Positions 7,295 to 16,858 of a stretch of DNA of 64,000 bases are shown piece after piece (positions within the stretch are counted from its first letter, which is position 1; every line of letters starts with the position of its first letter). This stretch comes from Ligilactobacillus equi DSM 15833 = JCM 10991 (GTDB lineage Bacteria; Bacillota; Bacilli; Lactobacillales; Lactobacillaceae), in NCBI RefSeq assembly GCF_000615765.1, contig NZ_BAMI01000002.1, forward strand, positions 1 through 64,000. Direction: 5' to 3'. Made by a program: the position numbers and the translations under genes. The notes below the pieces were generated by a model. That model did no database searches and was not told where the DNA came from. It was given only the letters and a program-made list of their open reading frames with translations.

Positions 7295-7383
7295 GTTTAA
7301 TTTCCTCCATTATTATGTGTATGCATGTTTGACAAACAATAAGTTTAACGGGGCTCACTGTGGGGCAAACAATACCAGTTACT
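7295..7383 (-). ncRNA. Candidate L13 ribosomal leader
   Basis: About 90 bases between the promoter and rplM. The transcript has GTTTGCCCCAC, GAGCCCCGTTAAAC and GTTTGTCAAAC, which can form a compact fold. L13 leaders, bound by the product for autoregulation, are known upstream of rplM in Firmicutes. Placement supports it; I could not test the covariance model. Confidence 0.5.
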
Positions 7384-7412
7384 ATATTATATAAAAATCG
7401 TTCATTAGTCAA
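7384..7412 (-). promoter_or_regulatory. rplM-rpsI promoter
   Basis: On the minus strand TTGACT (7407-7412) is followed at 15-17 bases by overlapping -10 choices TATAAT (7386-7391) and TAATAT (7384-7389). Confidence 0.7.
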
Positions 7413-7460
7413 TCATAAAAAACAGATTTGTAGAGAATTTTTTTACGGTCTAAATACCTC

Positions 7461-8639
7461 TTAACCTAACATGTAATCCCGTGTCATTGGTAAGTTTTGA
7501 CCACTAGCACCTTTAGTCAAGAGATATTGGATACAGTCAATATTTCCTGATTCAAAGGAAGCCGCACAAGCTTGTAAGTATAAGTCCCACATGCGAATGA
7601 AGCGTTGGTCATGACTTTTTTCAACTTCAGGGAGCGCTTGCTTAAAGTTGCGGTCCCAAATTTCCAAAGTTTTTTGATAGTGACGACGTAAGGTTTCCAT
7701 ATCAGCAACTTGTAAACCAGAATCTACGATCCGGCCCAAAATTTCAGTCATCCCAGGGATGTAACCACCAGGGAAAATGTATTTATTAATCCAACCGTTG
7801 TAGGCACCACCCTGTTGCCGGGTAATTCCGTGAATTAAAGCCACCCCATCGTCAGCCAAGTATTTGTAGACTGTTTGAAAGTATTCGGCCAAATTTTCTG
7901 GACCGACGTGTTCAAACATCCCCACACTGGTAATATAGTCGAAGGGTTCGTGCTCCAATTGCCGGTAATCTTCCAAAATCACTTGGGCGCGATTCTCTAA
8001 ACCTTCAGCTTTAATACGGGCTTTGACTTCCTTAGCTTGTTCTTCACTTAAAGTAATACCAACAACTTTTAAGTCATATTCCTTAGCCGCTGTCAACATC
8101 AAAGTGCCCCAACCACAACCAATGTCTAGCAGTGTTTGTCCTGGCTTAGGATCTAGTTTCTTTAAGATATGGTGTACCTTAGCTAATTGTGCTTCTTCCA
8201 ACGTAACTTGAGGATTTTCGAAGTAAGCACAAGAATAGGTCATACTTGGATCCAACCACAAAGCATAGAAGTCATTTCCCAAGTCATAGTGACTTTGCAC
8301 ATCTTCTTTAGACTTAGCCTGGGTATGCTTTTGCTTAGGTAGGAAACGACGAAATTTACTACTTCGTAAAAAGGAATCGGCTGATTGATAAGCAGATAAG
8401 ATTACTTTTTGAATCGAACCGTCAATTTCAATCTTACCATCCATGTAAGCTTCACCTAAAGTTATCGAGGCATTACTGGTTAAATCCTTAACTGCGATGT
8501 TTTCATTCAATTTGATTTTAACCTCAGGTTGCCCCTTTCCTCCGTACTGTTCAGTCTTACCATCTGGATACGTTACAGCCACTGGAATATTAAAAGAATT
8601 CTTTAAAACTTTTTTTAAAACCAAGTTATCTAACATCAT
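7461..8639 (-). CDS. cfa: Cyclopropane-fatty-acyl-phospholipid synthase
   Basis: Cfa adds a methylene group from S-adenosylmethionine across the double bond of membrane unsaturated fatty acids, a known acid and stationary-phase adaptation. The SAM motif [12 protein letters not shown] lies in the middle, preceded by [27 protein letters not shown], the family signature; GMFEHVG and [21 protein letters not shown] follow. Two ATGs at 8639 and 8636 are the likely starts (392 residues); a GTG at 8657 would add six residues, and no strong ribosome binding site decides. It follows the DUF389 gene by 79 bases that hold an 8-bp inverted repeat. Confidence 0.93.
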   Translation of the reverse strand: MMLDNLVLKKVLKNSFNIPVAVTYPDGKTEQYGGKGQPEVKIKLNENIAVKDLTSNASITLGEAYMDGKIEIDGSIQKVILSAYQSADSFLRSSKFRRFLPKQKHTQAKSKEDVQSHYDLGNDFYALWLDPSMTYSCAYFENPQVTLEEAQLAKVHHILKKLDPKPGQTLLDIGCGWGTLMLTAAKEYDLKVVGITLSEEQAKEVKARIKAEGLENRAQVILEDYRQLEHEPFDYITSVGMFEHVGPENLAEYFQTVYKYLADDGVALIHGITRQQGGAYNGWINKYIFPGGYIPGMTEILGRIVDSGLQVADMETLRRHYQKTLEIWDRNFKQALPEVEKSHDQRFIRMWDLYLQACAASFESGNIDCIQYLLTKGASGQNLPMTRDYMLG

Positions 8640-8654
8640 AATATAATACACTTC

Positions 8655-8683
8655 CACTAGAAAAATTATTTGTAATTCTAGTG
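8655..8683. promoter_or_regulatory. Inverted repeat upstream of cfa
   Basis: CACTAGAA (8655-8662) and TTCTAGTG (8676-8683) are perfect reverse complements, 13 bases apart, 16 bases before the cfa ATG. No T-run follows on the minus strand, so an operator or a leader hairpin near the ribosome binding site is more likely than a terminator. Confidence 0.45.
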
Positions 8684-8718
8684 TAACACTTTGAAAAAAA
8701 TTGGATAAGGATTTTTAC

Positions 8719-9966
8719 TTACTTTACGGTAAATTTAATTTGATCAACTTGCTTTAGAGTTTTCTTAATCTTCTTTATTACTTTTCCTTTTTGACTATCA
8801 CTAAGCTTATCTTTAACAATAATTTCTACATCATAACTTTGGACTATCTGCTCAGCAGAAACATCATAGTTAGTTTGTAAAGTGACTTTAGTGAACTTTT
8901 TCCCCAGCTCAGCTTGAGCAACTTGTCGCACCTTGTCTAGTTTTTTAGTAAAACTCACCTCTTGTTTGGCTTGGTAGTCCTTACGATTATTATTAATTAA
9001 ATTATTGATATACTTGCTGTATTCACTACTTGTTAGTTGATTTAAGTCTGCCACTTGAATAATTTGTAAGTCATAATCTTGTAAATTGTACTTACTTTTT
9101 GCGTGATTGATTTTCTGAATTTCCTGACGATTGAGATTAGCTTGTGCAATAGAGAGTCTAATCTTCTTGCTTTTAACATCGATACTTTGGGAAATGATTG
9201 TTCCTTGCTTAAATTCCTCAGCAATCATCGTTTGGATGTTACTTTGGGCAATTGTTTCTTGAACTACATTTTTAGTCGTTACTAAACTTGGAATCCCTCC
9301 CAAAGCAATCATTACAATGGTGATGAAACGCATCAATGGGCGACGTTCTACAACTTGATTCTTTTGGCGATAGATAAATTTAATTCCTAACCAAGCTGTT
9401 AACATGATAAAAAAGGAATTAATCAAAAAGAGATATAAAGCACCTCCAAAGTAAGTTAGGTTTCCCTGAGCTAAACCATAACCAGCAGTACATAGCGGTG
9501 GCATCAAGGCCGTAGCGATTGCCACCCCAGGAACAATGTTATTTGCTTGCTTTTTAGTCGCCCCAATTACCCCTGCGGTGCCCCCAAAAACAGCAATTAA
9601 AACATCCCATAAGGTAGGTGCGGTCCGATTTAAGATTTCACTTCCACCTACCGTAATAGGGGTAAGTTTAAAGTATAGTGTCGAGGCCAAAAGACTAATA
9701 GTTACTTCAATAATTAAAGCTAAAGCAGCTTTAAAAAATAATTGACGATGTGAAGCTGCTAACCCCACCCCCAGGCCTAAAATCGGTCCCATCAAAGGTG
9801 AAATTAACATAGCTCCAATAATCGTGGCCACCGAATTCATATTCAAACCCACACTAGCAATCCCAATCGCGCAAGTTAAAATCACAAAGTCAGAAATCTG
9901 AAGCTGACTATCATTTTCAATTTTAGTAATAAATTCGCCGTAACGATATTGTTTTTCTCCTTGCAT
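8719..9966 (-). CDS. DUF389 / TIGR00341-family membrane protein
   Basis: A 415-residue protein. Residues 1-215 hold six or so membrane segments with the DUF389 core GAMLISPLMGPILGLGVGLA and ATALMPPLCTAGYGLA. The C-terminal half, about 200 residues, is soluble and Lys/Gln-rich, with a repeated pattern of beta-alpha units (IRLSIAQANL, YDVEIIVKDKL). The family is widespread, its function is unknown. The ATG at 9966 follows GGGGGACTGGGA and sits 18 bases after the helicase gene, so the two are probably cotranscribed. Confidence 0.85.
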   Translation of the reverse strand: MQGEKQYRYGEFITKIENDSQLQISDFVILTCAIGIASVGLNMNSVATIIGAMLISPLMGPILGLGVGLAASHRQLFFKAALALIIEVTISLLASTLYFKLTPITVGGSEILNRTAPTLWDVLIAVFGGTAGVIGATKKQANNIVPGVAIATALMPPLCTAGYGLAQGNLTYFGGALYLFLINSFFIMLTAWLGIKFIYRQKNQVVERRPLMRFITIVMIALGGIPSLVTTKNVVQETIAQSNIQTMIAEEFKQGTIISQSIDVKSKKIRLSIAQANLNRQEIQKINHAKSKYNLQDYDLQIIQVADLNQLTSSEYSKYINNLINNNRKDYQAKQEVSFTKKLDKVRQVAQAELGKKFTKVTLQTNYDVSAEQIVQSYDVEIIVKDKLSDSQKGKVIKKIKKTLKQVDQIKFTVK

Positions 9967-9984
9967 TCCCAGTCCCCCATTATT

Positions 9985-12162
9985 TTAATAGATATTTACT
10001 TTTTCATGTGGTTGGTAGTTAACCGCCGCTAACAAAGCTTGACGGTCACACCCACAAAAGTATAGTTGATTCTTACTTCGTGAAACGGCTGTATAAGCCA
10101 ATTTAAAATCGGATAATTCTGTAATATAGACTTGCTCAGCACCACTTCCTTGGGCTTTATGCACAGTTAAACCATAGGCCAAGAGCAAATCTTCTTCCGC
10201 GCGTTTGAGTGGTAACTTATACGTTCTTTGAGAAGTTTCAACCTCCACAAAAATCTGATATTTTTCTTGGCTTAACTTTGTAACCTGCCCAAATTCGCTA
10301 TTAGTATAACCATATTCTTGGCTAGCATCATCATTTTGGTAAAAAACAACCTGTGCCCCCACAAAAAATCCACCTCTTCCATAAGAGCCCCGTATAAAAA
10401 AGGGCGTTTTTTCCTGATTGGGAGCAGGTAACTTTTCCCAAAAAATCCGATTAATTTCGGCTACCATCCGGTTAGTATGAGCCAGAATAAGACACGCTTC
10501 GTTACTAAGCTTTTGACTTTTAGCGTTAATCATGGCTTGAAAACTTACTTCTTTAAAAGCAGTGTTGTGAGCTAAAGCTTGGATATCTTTTTGCCTTACC
10601 TGCTTAATTAAATCCTTTGTAGCGGGATTTTGGCAACGTAAATTAGCTTGAAAATAAAAAGTCGCCGACTTTTGCTTGAGGAAATACATGAGATTGCCAC
10701 AAACTGTTAGCGCATCTTCGTCTTGACTTACTGGGGGTAATTGTTGATCATCGCCGACTAAAAGATAGCGATAATCCGTCCCTAAAAAATCAACTAGCTT
10801 GGCCAACATTTCCGTAGTTACCATAGAGACTTCATCAATCACAATCACTTGGTAAGGTTGCTTAGGCTCAAACTCTTGCTTGTTTTCAGCTTGGTAGAGG
10901 AGACTTTGAATCGTTTGATTATGCTTAAAACCATGAGCAGACAAATTAAGACGGGCTTTATGGGTAGGTGCTAAAGCCAAAACCTTGTCACTATCCAGAA
11001 TCTTTCCCAAAGTAAAAGTCTTACCACTGCCTCCAACCCCCAAAAGCGAAACCACCCTATTTTTCTGAGCATAGAGCCATTTCATGAATGCTAATTGTTC
11101 TCGGGTGGGACGGAGGCCTTTTTCTGGGTGCTTAAAGGGTAAAGCCATTTTAGACTGAGCTTTTAGCAAGGCCAATATTTTCCTTTCGTAGTGACATTTA
11201 TCTGCAAGATGAATAGTATTTTGACAATTTTGAGCACAGATAAAGCCAAAATCTCGCAGTAAATCCAAATCCTCAATTTGGTCAGCTTGACTTAAAGGTA
11301 AGCTTTCACCACTTTGCTTAAGTTTGACCAAATCCAAACAAGCTGCTAAGTGATGTTCCTCCATTTCACTAAGTAAATCGGCTTGAAGAAGGTTTTGGTG
11401 AATTTCCGTCTGACTAAAGATTCGTGTTAATAGTAAGGCAAAAACTTTAGAACGTGCCCACTTATCGTGAAAGTATTTATCTTCTTCTAAGTAGTCATTG
11501 AACCTGGTAATTTGATACCAAGACTTTAACTGAGGTAAATACTTACGATAATAGTCGCGATCATCGAGTACCTGACAGGTCAAATAATTTTTTACCTGAC
11601 CTTCCTGAGGTTCGTTAAGGTATAACTCTAACCATTGTTTGGAAGCAAGCTGCTCTTTTTGAGCATTGGTCAAATGGGTTAAGATAAGATACTTACCCCT
11701 AAAAAACGGTTCTTGGCTACGACAGATCGGTGCTTGACTGCTACTATAACGCTCTAATTTTATCTTTACATAGCGAGGATACTCACCTCTAGCCGGTTGT
11801 TTTTTGCGTGGTGGAAGCTTCGCATGTAACTTAGCAATTCTTTGTAGTTGCTTACCATAATTTCGTGCCTGCGCAAGGTCTTGACGAGCTAGTTCATAAT
11901 GCTTTTGCTTGAAACGAATTTGCGCCCGGAGGAGGAAGGCTGAACCTCGATTAGTTTCTTTGCGACTAGCTAGAAATTCATCTAACAACTGTAGAGCCTG
12001 AGTTTTATGTTTTAATAAAAATAAGGTTTTCGCATAAAAGTAACGGACTGATTTATAATCCGGCATGCGCTGGTAAAGCTCGGCATACAGGGCTTGCGCT
12101 TGAGAATAATCCTTAGTCTTAAGGAATTTTCGAGCAACTTGATATTGATTTTTAAAATCCAT
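9985..12162 (-). CDS. RecD-like SF1 helicase with TPR-like N-terminal region
   Basis: 725 residues. Residues 1-115 look like tetratricopeptide repeats: DYSQAQALYAELYQRMPDY, TQALQLLDEFL and HYELARQDLAQARNYG, helix pairs of about 34 residues. Residues 120-345 match nothing I know. From 350 on it is a superfamily 1B helicase: Walker A GVGGSGKT 375-382, Walker B VIDEVSM 441-447, GDDQQLPPV 470-478, ANLRCQNP, HTNRMV, TVHKAQGSG 666-674 and TAVSRSK 691-697. Canonical RecD2 instead has helix-hairpin-helix domains at its N-terminus. DNA or RNA unwinding driven by ATP is likely; the target is unknown. It leads a two-gene unit with the DUF389 protein. Confidence 0.85.
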   Translation of the reverse strand: MDFKNQYQVARKFLKTKDYSQAQALYAELYQRMPDYKSVRYFYAKTLFLLKHKTQALQLLDEFLASRKETNRGSAFLLRAQIRFKQKHYELARQDLAQARNYGKQLQRIAKLHAKLPPRKKQPARGEYPRYVKIKLERYSSSQAPICRSQEPFFRGKYLILTHLTNAQKEQLASKQWLELYLNEPQEGQVKNYLTCQVLDDRDYYRKYLPQLKSWYQITRFNDYLEEDKYFHDKWARSKVFALLLTRIFSQTEIHQNLLQADLLSEMEEHHLAACLDLVKLKQSGESLPLSQADQIEDLDLLRDFGFICAQNCQNTIHLADKCHYERKILALLKAQSKMALPFKHPEKGLRPTREQLAFMKWLYAQKNRVVSLLGVGGSGKTFTLGKILDSDKVLALAPTHKARLNLSAHGFKHNQTIQSLLYQAENKQEFEPKQPYQVIVIDEVSMVTTEMLAKLVDFLGTDYRYLLVGDDQQLPPVSQDEDALTVCGNLMYFLKQKSATFYFQANLRCQNPATKDLIKQVRQKDIQALAHNTAFKEVSFQAMINAKSQKLSNEACLILAHTNRMVAEINRIFWEKLPAPNQEKTPFFIRGSYGRGGFFVGAQVVFYQNDDASQEYGYTNSEFGQVTKLSQEKYQIFVEVETSQRTYKLPLKRAEEDLLLAYGLTVHKAQGSGAEQVYITELSDFKLAYTAVSRSKNQLYFCGCDRQALLAAVNYQPHEKVNIY

Positions 12163-12273
12163 ACAGGTCCTTTCTTTTTCTTTAAGATTTAGCTCCCTCT
12201 TTTGTAAACGTTTTATTGATGTTATAATTATCTTAGAATTAATTACACATGATTTGGTAAGTGAGGTGTTGCC

Positions 12274-12597
12274 ATGAAGTATTTTAAACGTTCATTATGG
12301 CTAGTCTTGGCCATCGTCTTTTTCGTCTTGACGGGAGTAGGCTTGATGTTACCTGTCCTACCACAGATTCCCTTCTTTTTAGCCGGAATCTTCTGTTTAG
12401 CACAGTTTTCGGAAAAATTTCATCGCTGGCTACAAAGACAGCGACTTTATCAAAAGTTACACCACAGCTATGCTCCCAAGTTCGATGCCTTTTTTCAGAA
12501 AGAAAAAATGAAATTTGAAAAGCGTCGTTTTCAAACTTGGTACCATATTATGTGGTTCAATTTACTTTTATTGGTTTATACGACAATTTTCAAGTAA
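12274..12597 (+). CDS. DUF454 (YbaN-like) small membrane protein
   Basis: 107 residues with a first long hydrophobic stretch (residues 8-45) containing the family pattern GVGLMLPVLPQIPFFLAGIFCLA, then HRWL, and a last membrane segment near residues 93-105. The family has no settled function. The ATG follows GAGGTGTTGCC. It is divergent from the helicase gene and convergent with topB, with which it shares a terminator. Confidence 0.85.
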   Translation: MKYFKRSLWLVLAIVFFVLTGVGLMLPVLPQIPFFLAGIFCLAQFSEKFHRWLQRQRLYQKLHHSYAPKFDAFFQKEKMKFEKRRFQTWYHIMWFNLLLLVYTTIFK

Positions 12598-12627
12598 AAA
12601 TGCTGAGGTGGATATCCTCAGCATTTT
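12596..12627. terminator. Bidirectional terminator between DUF454 gene and topB
   Basis: AAAAATGCTGAGG and CCTCAGCATTTTT pair around a seven-base loop with T-runs on both strands. Confidence 0.9.
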
Positions 12628-12631
12628 TGCT

Positions 12632-14710
12632 TTACTTACCCATAGCTGCTTTGAGCGCTTGAGCTAAGGCACTTTCTTGTGGTTCGTTATCTTGATTAAT
12701 CTTTTGCATTAGGCGACGTTCTTCCCGCTTGGTCATCTTCTTTTTACCTTTCTTGCCACCTTTTTCCATTTTTTCTGTGGTACCATCATACTTACACTTG
12801 AAGTAGTCTCCATTCTTACCTGTTACAATTAGCATCTTTTTATGACATTGCGGACAACGGTGATTAGAAACCTTAGCTTCCGCCCGACGCCGGTAAGAAC
12901 ATTCCGTATTGGTACAGATTAAAATCTTACCGTCCCTGGTATTCTTTTCCCGCAATTGAGCGCCGCAGTCTGGACACTTCTTTTGAGTTAAGGAGAAATC
13001 TTGGTAGTTAGCTTGACTGGACTTGACTTCATTCACTAATAACTTAGTTTCTGAAGTAATTTCCTTAATAAAGGCCTGGCGACTAAACTTGCCATGAGCA
13101 ATATCTTCTAATTGTTTTTCCCACTTAGCAGTTAATTCTGGTGTTACTAAACTCGGATTAACTAATTTCAATAACTGCTTACCCTTAGGTGTAACCTTGA
13201 GCATATTTCCACTGCGTTCCATCAATTCAGACTTAATCAGTTTTTCAATGATTTCCGCCCGCGTCGCCGGAGTACCAAGACCATGTTTTTCCATCTGTGC
13301 TAAAAGTGCACCTTCACTTAAAGCAGCAGGTGGTGTCGTAAGTTTTTCTTCAATCCGGAAATTAGGTGTAATTGTCTGCCCTTTCTTAAAAGGCGTTACC
13401 TTAGCACTTGGAGTCTCTTCTTCCTTCCAACCAGCTTCTAAGACACGACTTTGGCTGAAAATAAATTTCTCCTCCCCAAAGCTCACCGTCGTTTTTTCTT
13501 GCTTAATCCTGTGAGCCTTAGCGAAGATTCCTAAGAAACGCTTGACAATCAAAGTATAAATTTTGTGTTCATCCCCGGATAGTTTGGCATAATTAGGCGT
13601 TTGTTCTGTTGGAATCAAGGCGTAGTGGTCTGTCACCTTGGCATTGTTGAAAATCTTCGCTTGGCGAATTTGCGCACCCTCTTTAAGATAGCTTTCGGCT
13701 TCAGGAGCTAAGTTTTTCACTGCCCGTAAGCGATCCTTTAATGTCGCCTTAATATCATTAGAAAGGTACTTACTGTCAGTTCGAGGATAAGACACGACTT
13801 TGTGAATTTCATAAAGACTTTGAACCAAAGATAAGGTCTTTTTAGCTGAGTAACCATAACGCCGGTTAGCTTCTTGTTGTAATTCCGTTAAATCGTATAA
13901 GAGTGGTGCACCTTGTGACTTTTCTTTCCCCTCAACTTTACTTACTTGACCTTGACCTTGTTTGAGTTGGTTAACTACATCTTGGGCTTCTTGCCGGGTT
14001 TTGAAGGCAAATTGATTCTTCATTTGCATCTTCGCTGTTTGTCCTTGGGCTAAAAGCGATATTTGGTAGTACTTTTGTGGTTTAAAACTTTCAATCTTTT
14101 CTTCTTGCTTGCGTACCATGGCCAAGGTTGGGGTTTGGACCCGACCAGCTGATAAGTTATCTTGATATTTAACCGTTAAAGCACGGGTCACATTTAAACC
14201 AACTAACCAATCAGCTTGACTCCGAGCTAAGGCCGATTGGTAGAGATTATCATAATCCCGACCATTTTTGAGGTGGGCAAACCCTTCCTTTACCGCTTTA
14301 GTCGTTTGAGAAGAAATCCAAAGTCGCTTAAGGGGCTTTTGTAATTTCACATATTCAAAAATCCATCGCGCCACTAGTTCCCCCTCACGCCCTGCATCCG
14401 TAGCAATCACAGCTTCCGTAATATCCTTGCGTTGGGCCAATTTTTTTATCGTATTTAATTGTCCGCGTGAACGTGGTAAAGGTTTAATTCCAAAATATTT
14501 TGGGACCATAGGGAGGCTTTCTAAATCCCATTTTTGCCAATTTTTGTTGAGGTCTTCGGGCATTTTTAAAGTTAACAAGTGACCTAAAGCCCAGGTTACA
14601 ACGACCTTCTTACCTTCATAGTACGTTTTTTTATTTTCATTAGCGCCTAAAATTTTGGCGATATCGCGGGCCACACTGGGCTTTTCCGCTAAAATTAGTT
14701 GTTTTCCCAT
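12632..14710 (-). CDS. topB: DNA topoisomerase III (type IA)
   Basis: 692 residues from ATG 14710, which follows GAGGAAATAAATTT. The Toprim part starts LILAEKPSVARDIAKILG and holds ATDAGREGEL; the active-site Tyr is in VVSYPRTDSKYL. The C-terminus carries two zinc-ribbon units (CPDCGAQL...CTNTECSYRRR and CPQCHKKM) and a Lys-rich end. Type IA enzymes relax or decatenate DNA through single-strand breaks. It is an extra enzyme beside the essential TopA. An upstream ATG ten codons earlier lacks a ribosome binding site. Confidence 0.93.
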   Translation of the reverse strand: MGKQLILAEKPSVARDIAKILGANENKKTYYEGKKVVVTWALGHLLTLKMPEDLNKNWQKWDLESLPMVPKYFGIKPLPRSRGQLNTIKKLAQRKDITEAVIATDAGREGELVARWIFEYVKLQKPLKRLWISSQTTKAVKEGFAHLKNGRDYDNLYQSALARSQADWLVGLNVTRALTVKYQDNLSAGRVQTPTLAMVRKQEEKIESFKPQKYYQISLLAQGQTAKMQMKNQFAFKTRQEAQDVVNQLKQGQGQVSKVEGKEKSQGAPLLYDLTELQQEANRRYGYSAKKTLSLVQSLYEIHKVVSYPRTDSKYLSNDIKATLKDRLRAVKNLAPEAESYLKEGAQIRQAKIFNNAKVTDHYALIPTEQTPNYAKLSGDEHKIYTLIVKRFLGIFAKAHRIKQEKTTVSFGEEKFIFSQSRVLEAGWKEEETPSAKVTPFKKGQTITPNFRIEEKLTTPPAALSEGALLAQMEKHGLGTPATRAEIIEKLIKSELMERSGNMLKVTPKGKQLLKLVNPSLVTPELTAKWEKQLEDIAHGKFSRQAFIKEITSETKLLVNEVKSSQANYQDFSLTQKKCPDCGAQLREKNTRDGKILICTNTECSYRRRAEAKVSNHRCPQCHKKMLIVTGKNGDYFKCKYDGTTEKMEKGGKKGKKKMTKREERRLMQKINQDNEPQESALAQALKAAMGK

Positions 14711-14758
14711 AAATTTATTTCCTCTTTTTCCATGGTACAATTAGCGTGAGGTGATTTT

Positions 14759-15321
14759 TTGAAAACAGAACTTATTCGGGCTAAACTCGCCCAAAAATCC
14801 ATTCCTAGCAAGGACCCCGACCTGTTACAAGCGCAACAGAATGCAGCCCAGATTACACGCCTATTCAATAATCAAGTCTACCATGAAAATCGCTATGATT
14901 ATAGTCTTTTACATGAACTCTTTGGAAAAATTGGTGCTGAGCCTTATATCGAACCCAATTTTAACTGCAGTTTCGGCTTTAACATTTTCCTGGGAAACAA
15001 TGTCTTTTTTAATCATGATGTAACCATCCTGGACTATGCGCCAGTCACTTTTGGAAATAATATCAACGTAGCACCTAAAACTACCTTTATCACGGTTAAC
15101 CAGGCTACTGACCCAGCTTTGCGTAAAACTGGCGCCTGCACCGCTGCCCCGATTACCATTGAAGATGGGGTCTGGATTGGTGCCAATGCTATTATCCTCC
15201 CCGGGGTTACCATTGGGGAAAATACTATTATTGGGGCCGGAGCTGTGGTAACCATGATATTCCTAAAAATTGCGTTGCGGTTGGTAATCCCGCTCGCATC
15301 CAGAGAAAAATCAAAAAATGA
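14759..15321 (+). CDS. Maltose/galactoside O-acetyltransferase-like protein (frame broken near the end)
   Basis: A left-handed beta-helix acetyltransferase of the Maa/LacA/NodL group that transfers acetyl from acetyl-CoA to sugars. The N-terminal Mac region and hexapeptide repeats are clear: NVFFNHDVTILDYAPVTFGNNINVAPKT, ITIEDGVWIGANAIILPGVTIGENTIIGAGAVVT. After GAGAVVT the frame is lost by one base near 15252; one base to the right it continues HDIPKNCVAVGNPARIQRKIKK and stops at 15321, the normal family ending. Repaired length is 187 residues. It is divergent from topB. Confidence 0.85.
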
Positions 15322-15396
15322 AACCATTTAAATTGCATCCCACTTATTTTGGCATTATAATATTCACGAAAATAATTTTAATCGAGGGGATTAATT

Positions 15397-16076
15397 ATGA
15401 AAAAAAAGCGGACACTTGCCCAAAAAATTAATATCTTGCGGGCAGCAGTTATGGGCGCCAATGATGGTATTCTCTCTGTAGCTGGAATTGTTGTTGGGGT
15501 TGCTGGAGCCTCAACCGATAACTTTGCCATCTTTATTTCTGGGATTGCCGGGATGTTAGCCGGTTCTGTCTCGATGGCGATGGGTGAATACGTTTCGGTC
15601 CATGCCCAAAAAGATGCTCAAAAAAAGCTATTATGGAACAAGAAGTGGCTTTGAAAAACAATTACCAACACGAATTTGATTTTATCAAGGAAAAATACTT
15701 GGCTCGCGGAATTGCGCCTGAATTAGCTCACAAAGCCACCTACGAAATGATGACCAAAGATCCGGTCCGAACAACTATTCGGGAACGTTTCGGATTTGAT
15801 GTCCAAAACGTTATCAACCCCTACGATGCCGCCTTTGCTTCCTTAGTCTCTTTCCCAATTGGTTCGATTCTTCCGCTGGCCTCTATCTCACTTTCTAATC
15901 CATCTGATCGAGTGCTTATAACCTTTATTGCCGTAATTATCGCTTTAGCTATCACCGGTTACAGCGCCGCCATTTTAAGCAAAGCTAACCGCTGGCGTGG
16001 GGTTTTACGAAATGTGATTTCCGGGATTTTAACTATGGTAGTTACTTATACCATTGGGACTTTGATTGGGGGCTAA
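15397..16076 (+). CDS. VIT1/CCC1-family membrane protein 1 (frame broken by one base)
   Basis: Members move iron or manganese across membranes in plants and yeast; bacterial roles are less clear. MGANDGILSVAGIVVGVAG, ISGIAGMLAGSVSMAMGEYVSV and, after the break, VLRNVISGILTMVVTYTIGTLIGG are the family membrane segments; the middle carries a soluble Glu-rich loop. One A is missing from the A-run near 15623-15629; with it restored the protein is one chain of 226 residues (join ...DAQKKAIMEQEV...). The ATG follows GAGGGGATTAATT. It lies three bases before the second VIT gene. Confidence 0.85.
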
Positions 16077-16079
16077 ACA

Positions 16080-16786
16080 ATGTTTAAAAAGAATTTAATT
16101 TTAAAGAAACATCCTAAAAAAACTAAGTCCATGGAAGAACGCATGAATACCTTACGTGCCGGCGTTTTAGGCGCTAACGATGGTATTTTAACTGTCGTCG
16201 GGGTCCTCTTTTCCGTGGCCGTCGCCACGCCCAACCGCTTTACCATTTTTATTGCCGGCTTGGCTGATTTGATTGCCTGTGCTTTCTCCATGGCTTCTGG
16301 CGAGTATGCGTCAGTGTCTACTCAAAGTGATACCGAAAAAGAAGCCGTTGCCTTGGAGCAAAGAAAACTCGACACTAATCCTGAAGAAGAATTAGCCGCC
16401 GTTAGTGCCTACTATCAAGAACAAGGGATTAGCCCCGACACCGCCGATGAAATCGCGCGCGACCTCTTAAGTAAAAAGCCCCTGGAAACTGTGGTGGCGG
16501 TCAAATATGATTTAACCTTGGGGGAATACATGAACCTTGGGACGCGGCCTTCTCTTCTCTTATCTCTGCTTCACTAGGTGGTATTTTGCCCCTCCTAGCT
16601 ATGAGCCTCTTTCCCGCCCACCTTATGTGGCAAGCAACTATCGTGGCCGTTTGTATCTCCGTTTCTATTACTGGATTCTTGAGTGCCAAATTAGGGAACG
16701 GTTTAGTTAAAATTGCTGTATTTCGGAATTTAATTGTCGGAATTTTAACGATGATTATCCACTATAGTTTAGGTTTGCTCTTATAA
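16080..16786 (+). CDS. VIT1/CCC1-family membrane protein 2 (frame broken by one base)
   Basis: A paralogue of the preceding gene: GANDGILTVVGVLFSVAVA, FSMASGEYASVSTQSDTEKEA, then a loop and the final GILTMIIHYSLGLLL. A single C is missing near 16535 (AACCTTGG for an expected AACCCTTGG, giving NPWDAAFSSL). Repaired length is 235 residues. The two VIT genes form one unit and probably make partner or redundant metal transporters; that is inference. Confidence 0.85.
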
Positions 16787-16791
16787 CAATT

Positions 16792-16821
16792 AACAGCCAG
16801 GACTTCTTGGCTGTTTTCTTT
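16792..16821 (+). terminator. Terminator after the VIT genes
   Basis: AACAGCCA (16792-16799) and TGGCTGTT (16808-16815), then TTCTTTT. Confidence 0.8.
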
Positions 16822-16824
16822 TAC

Positions 16825-16858
16825 CCAAAAAAGCAACAAGCTTTCAAACTTGTTGCTT
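16825..16858 (-). terminator. Terminator overlapping the truA stop
   Basis: On the minus strand AAGCAACAAG and CTTGTTGCTT (arms 16849-16858 and 16831-16840) pair perfectly, followed by TTTTTT. The stem includes two bases of the truA stop codon. Confidence 0.85.
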
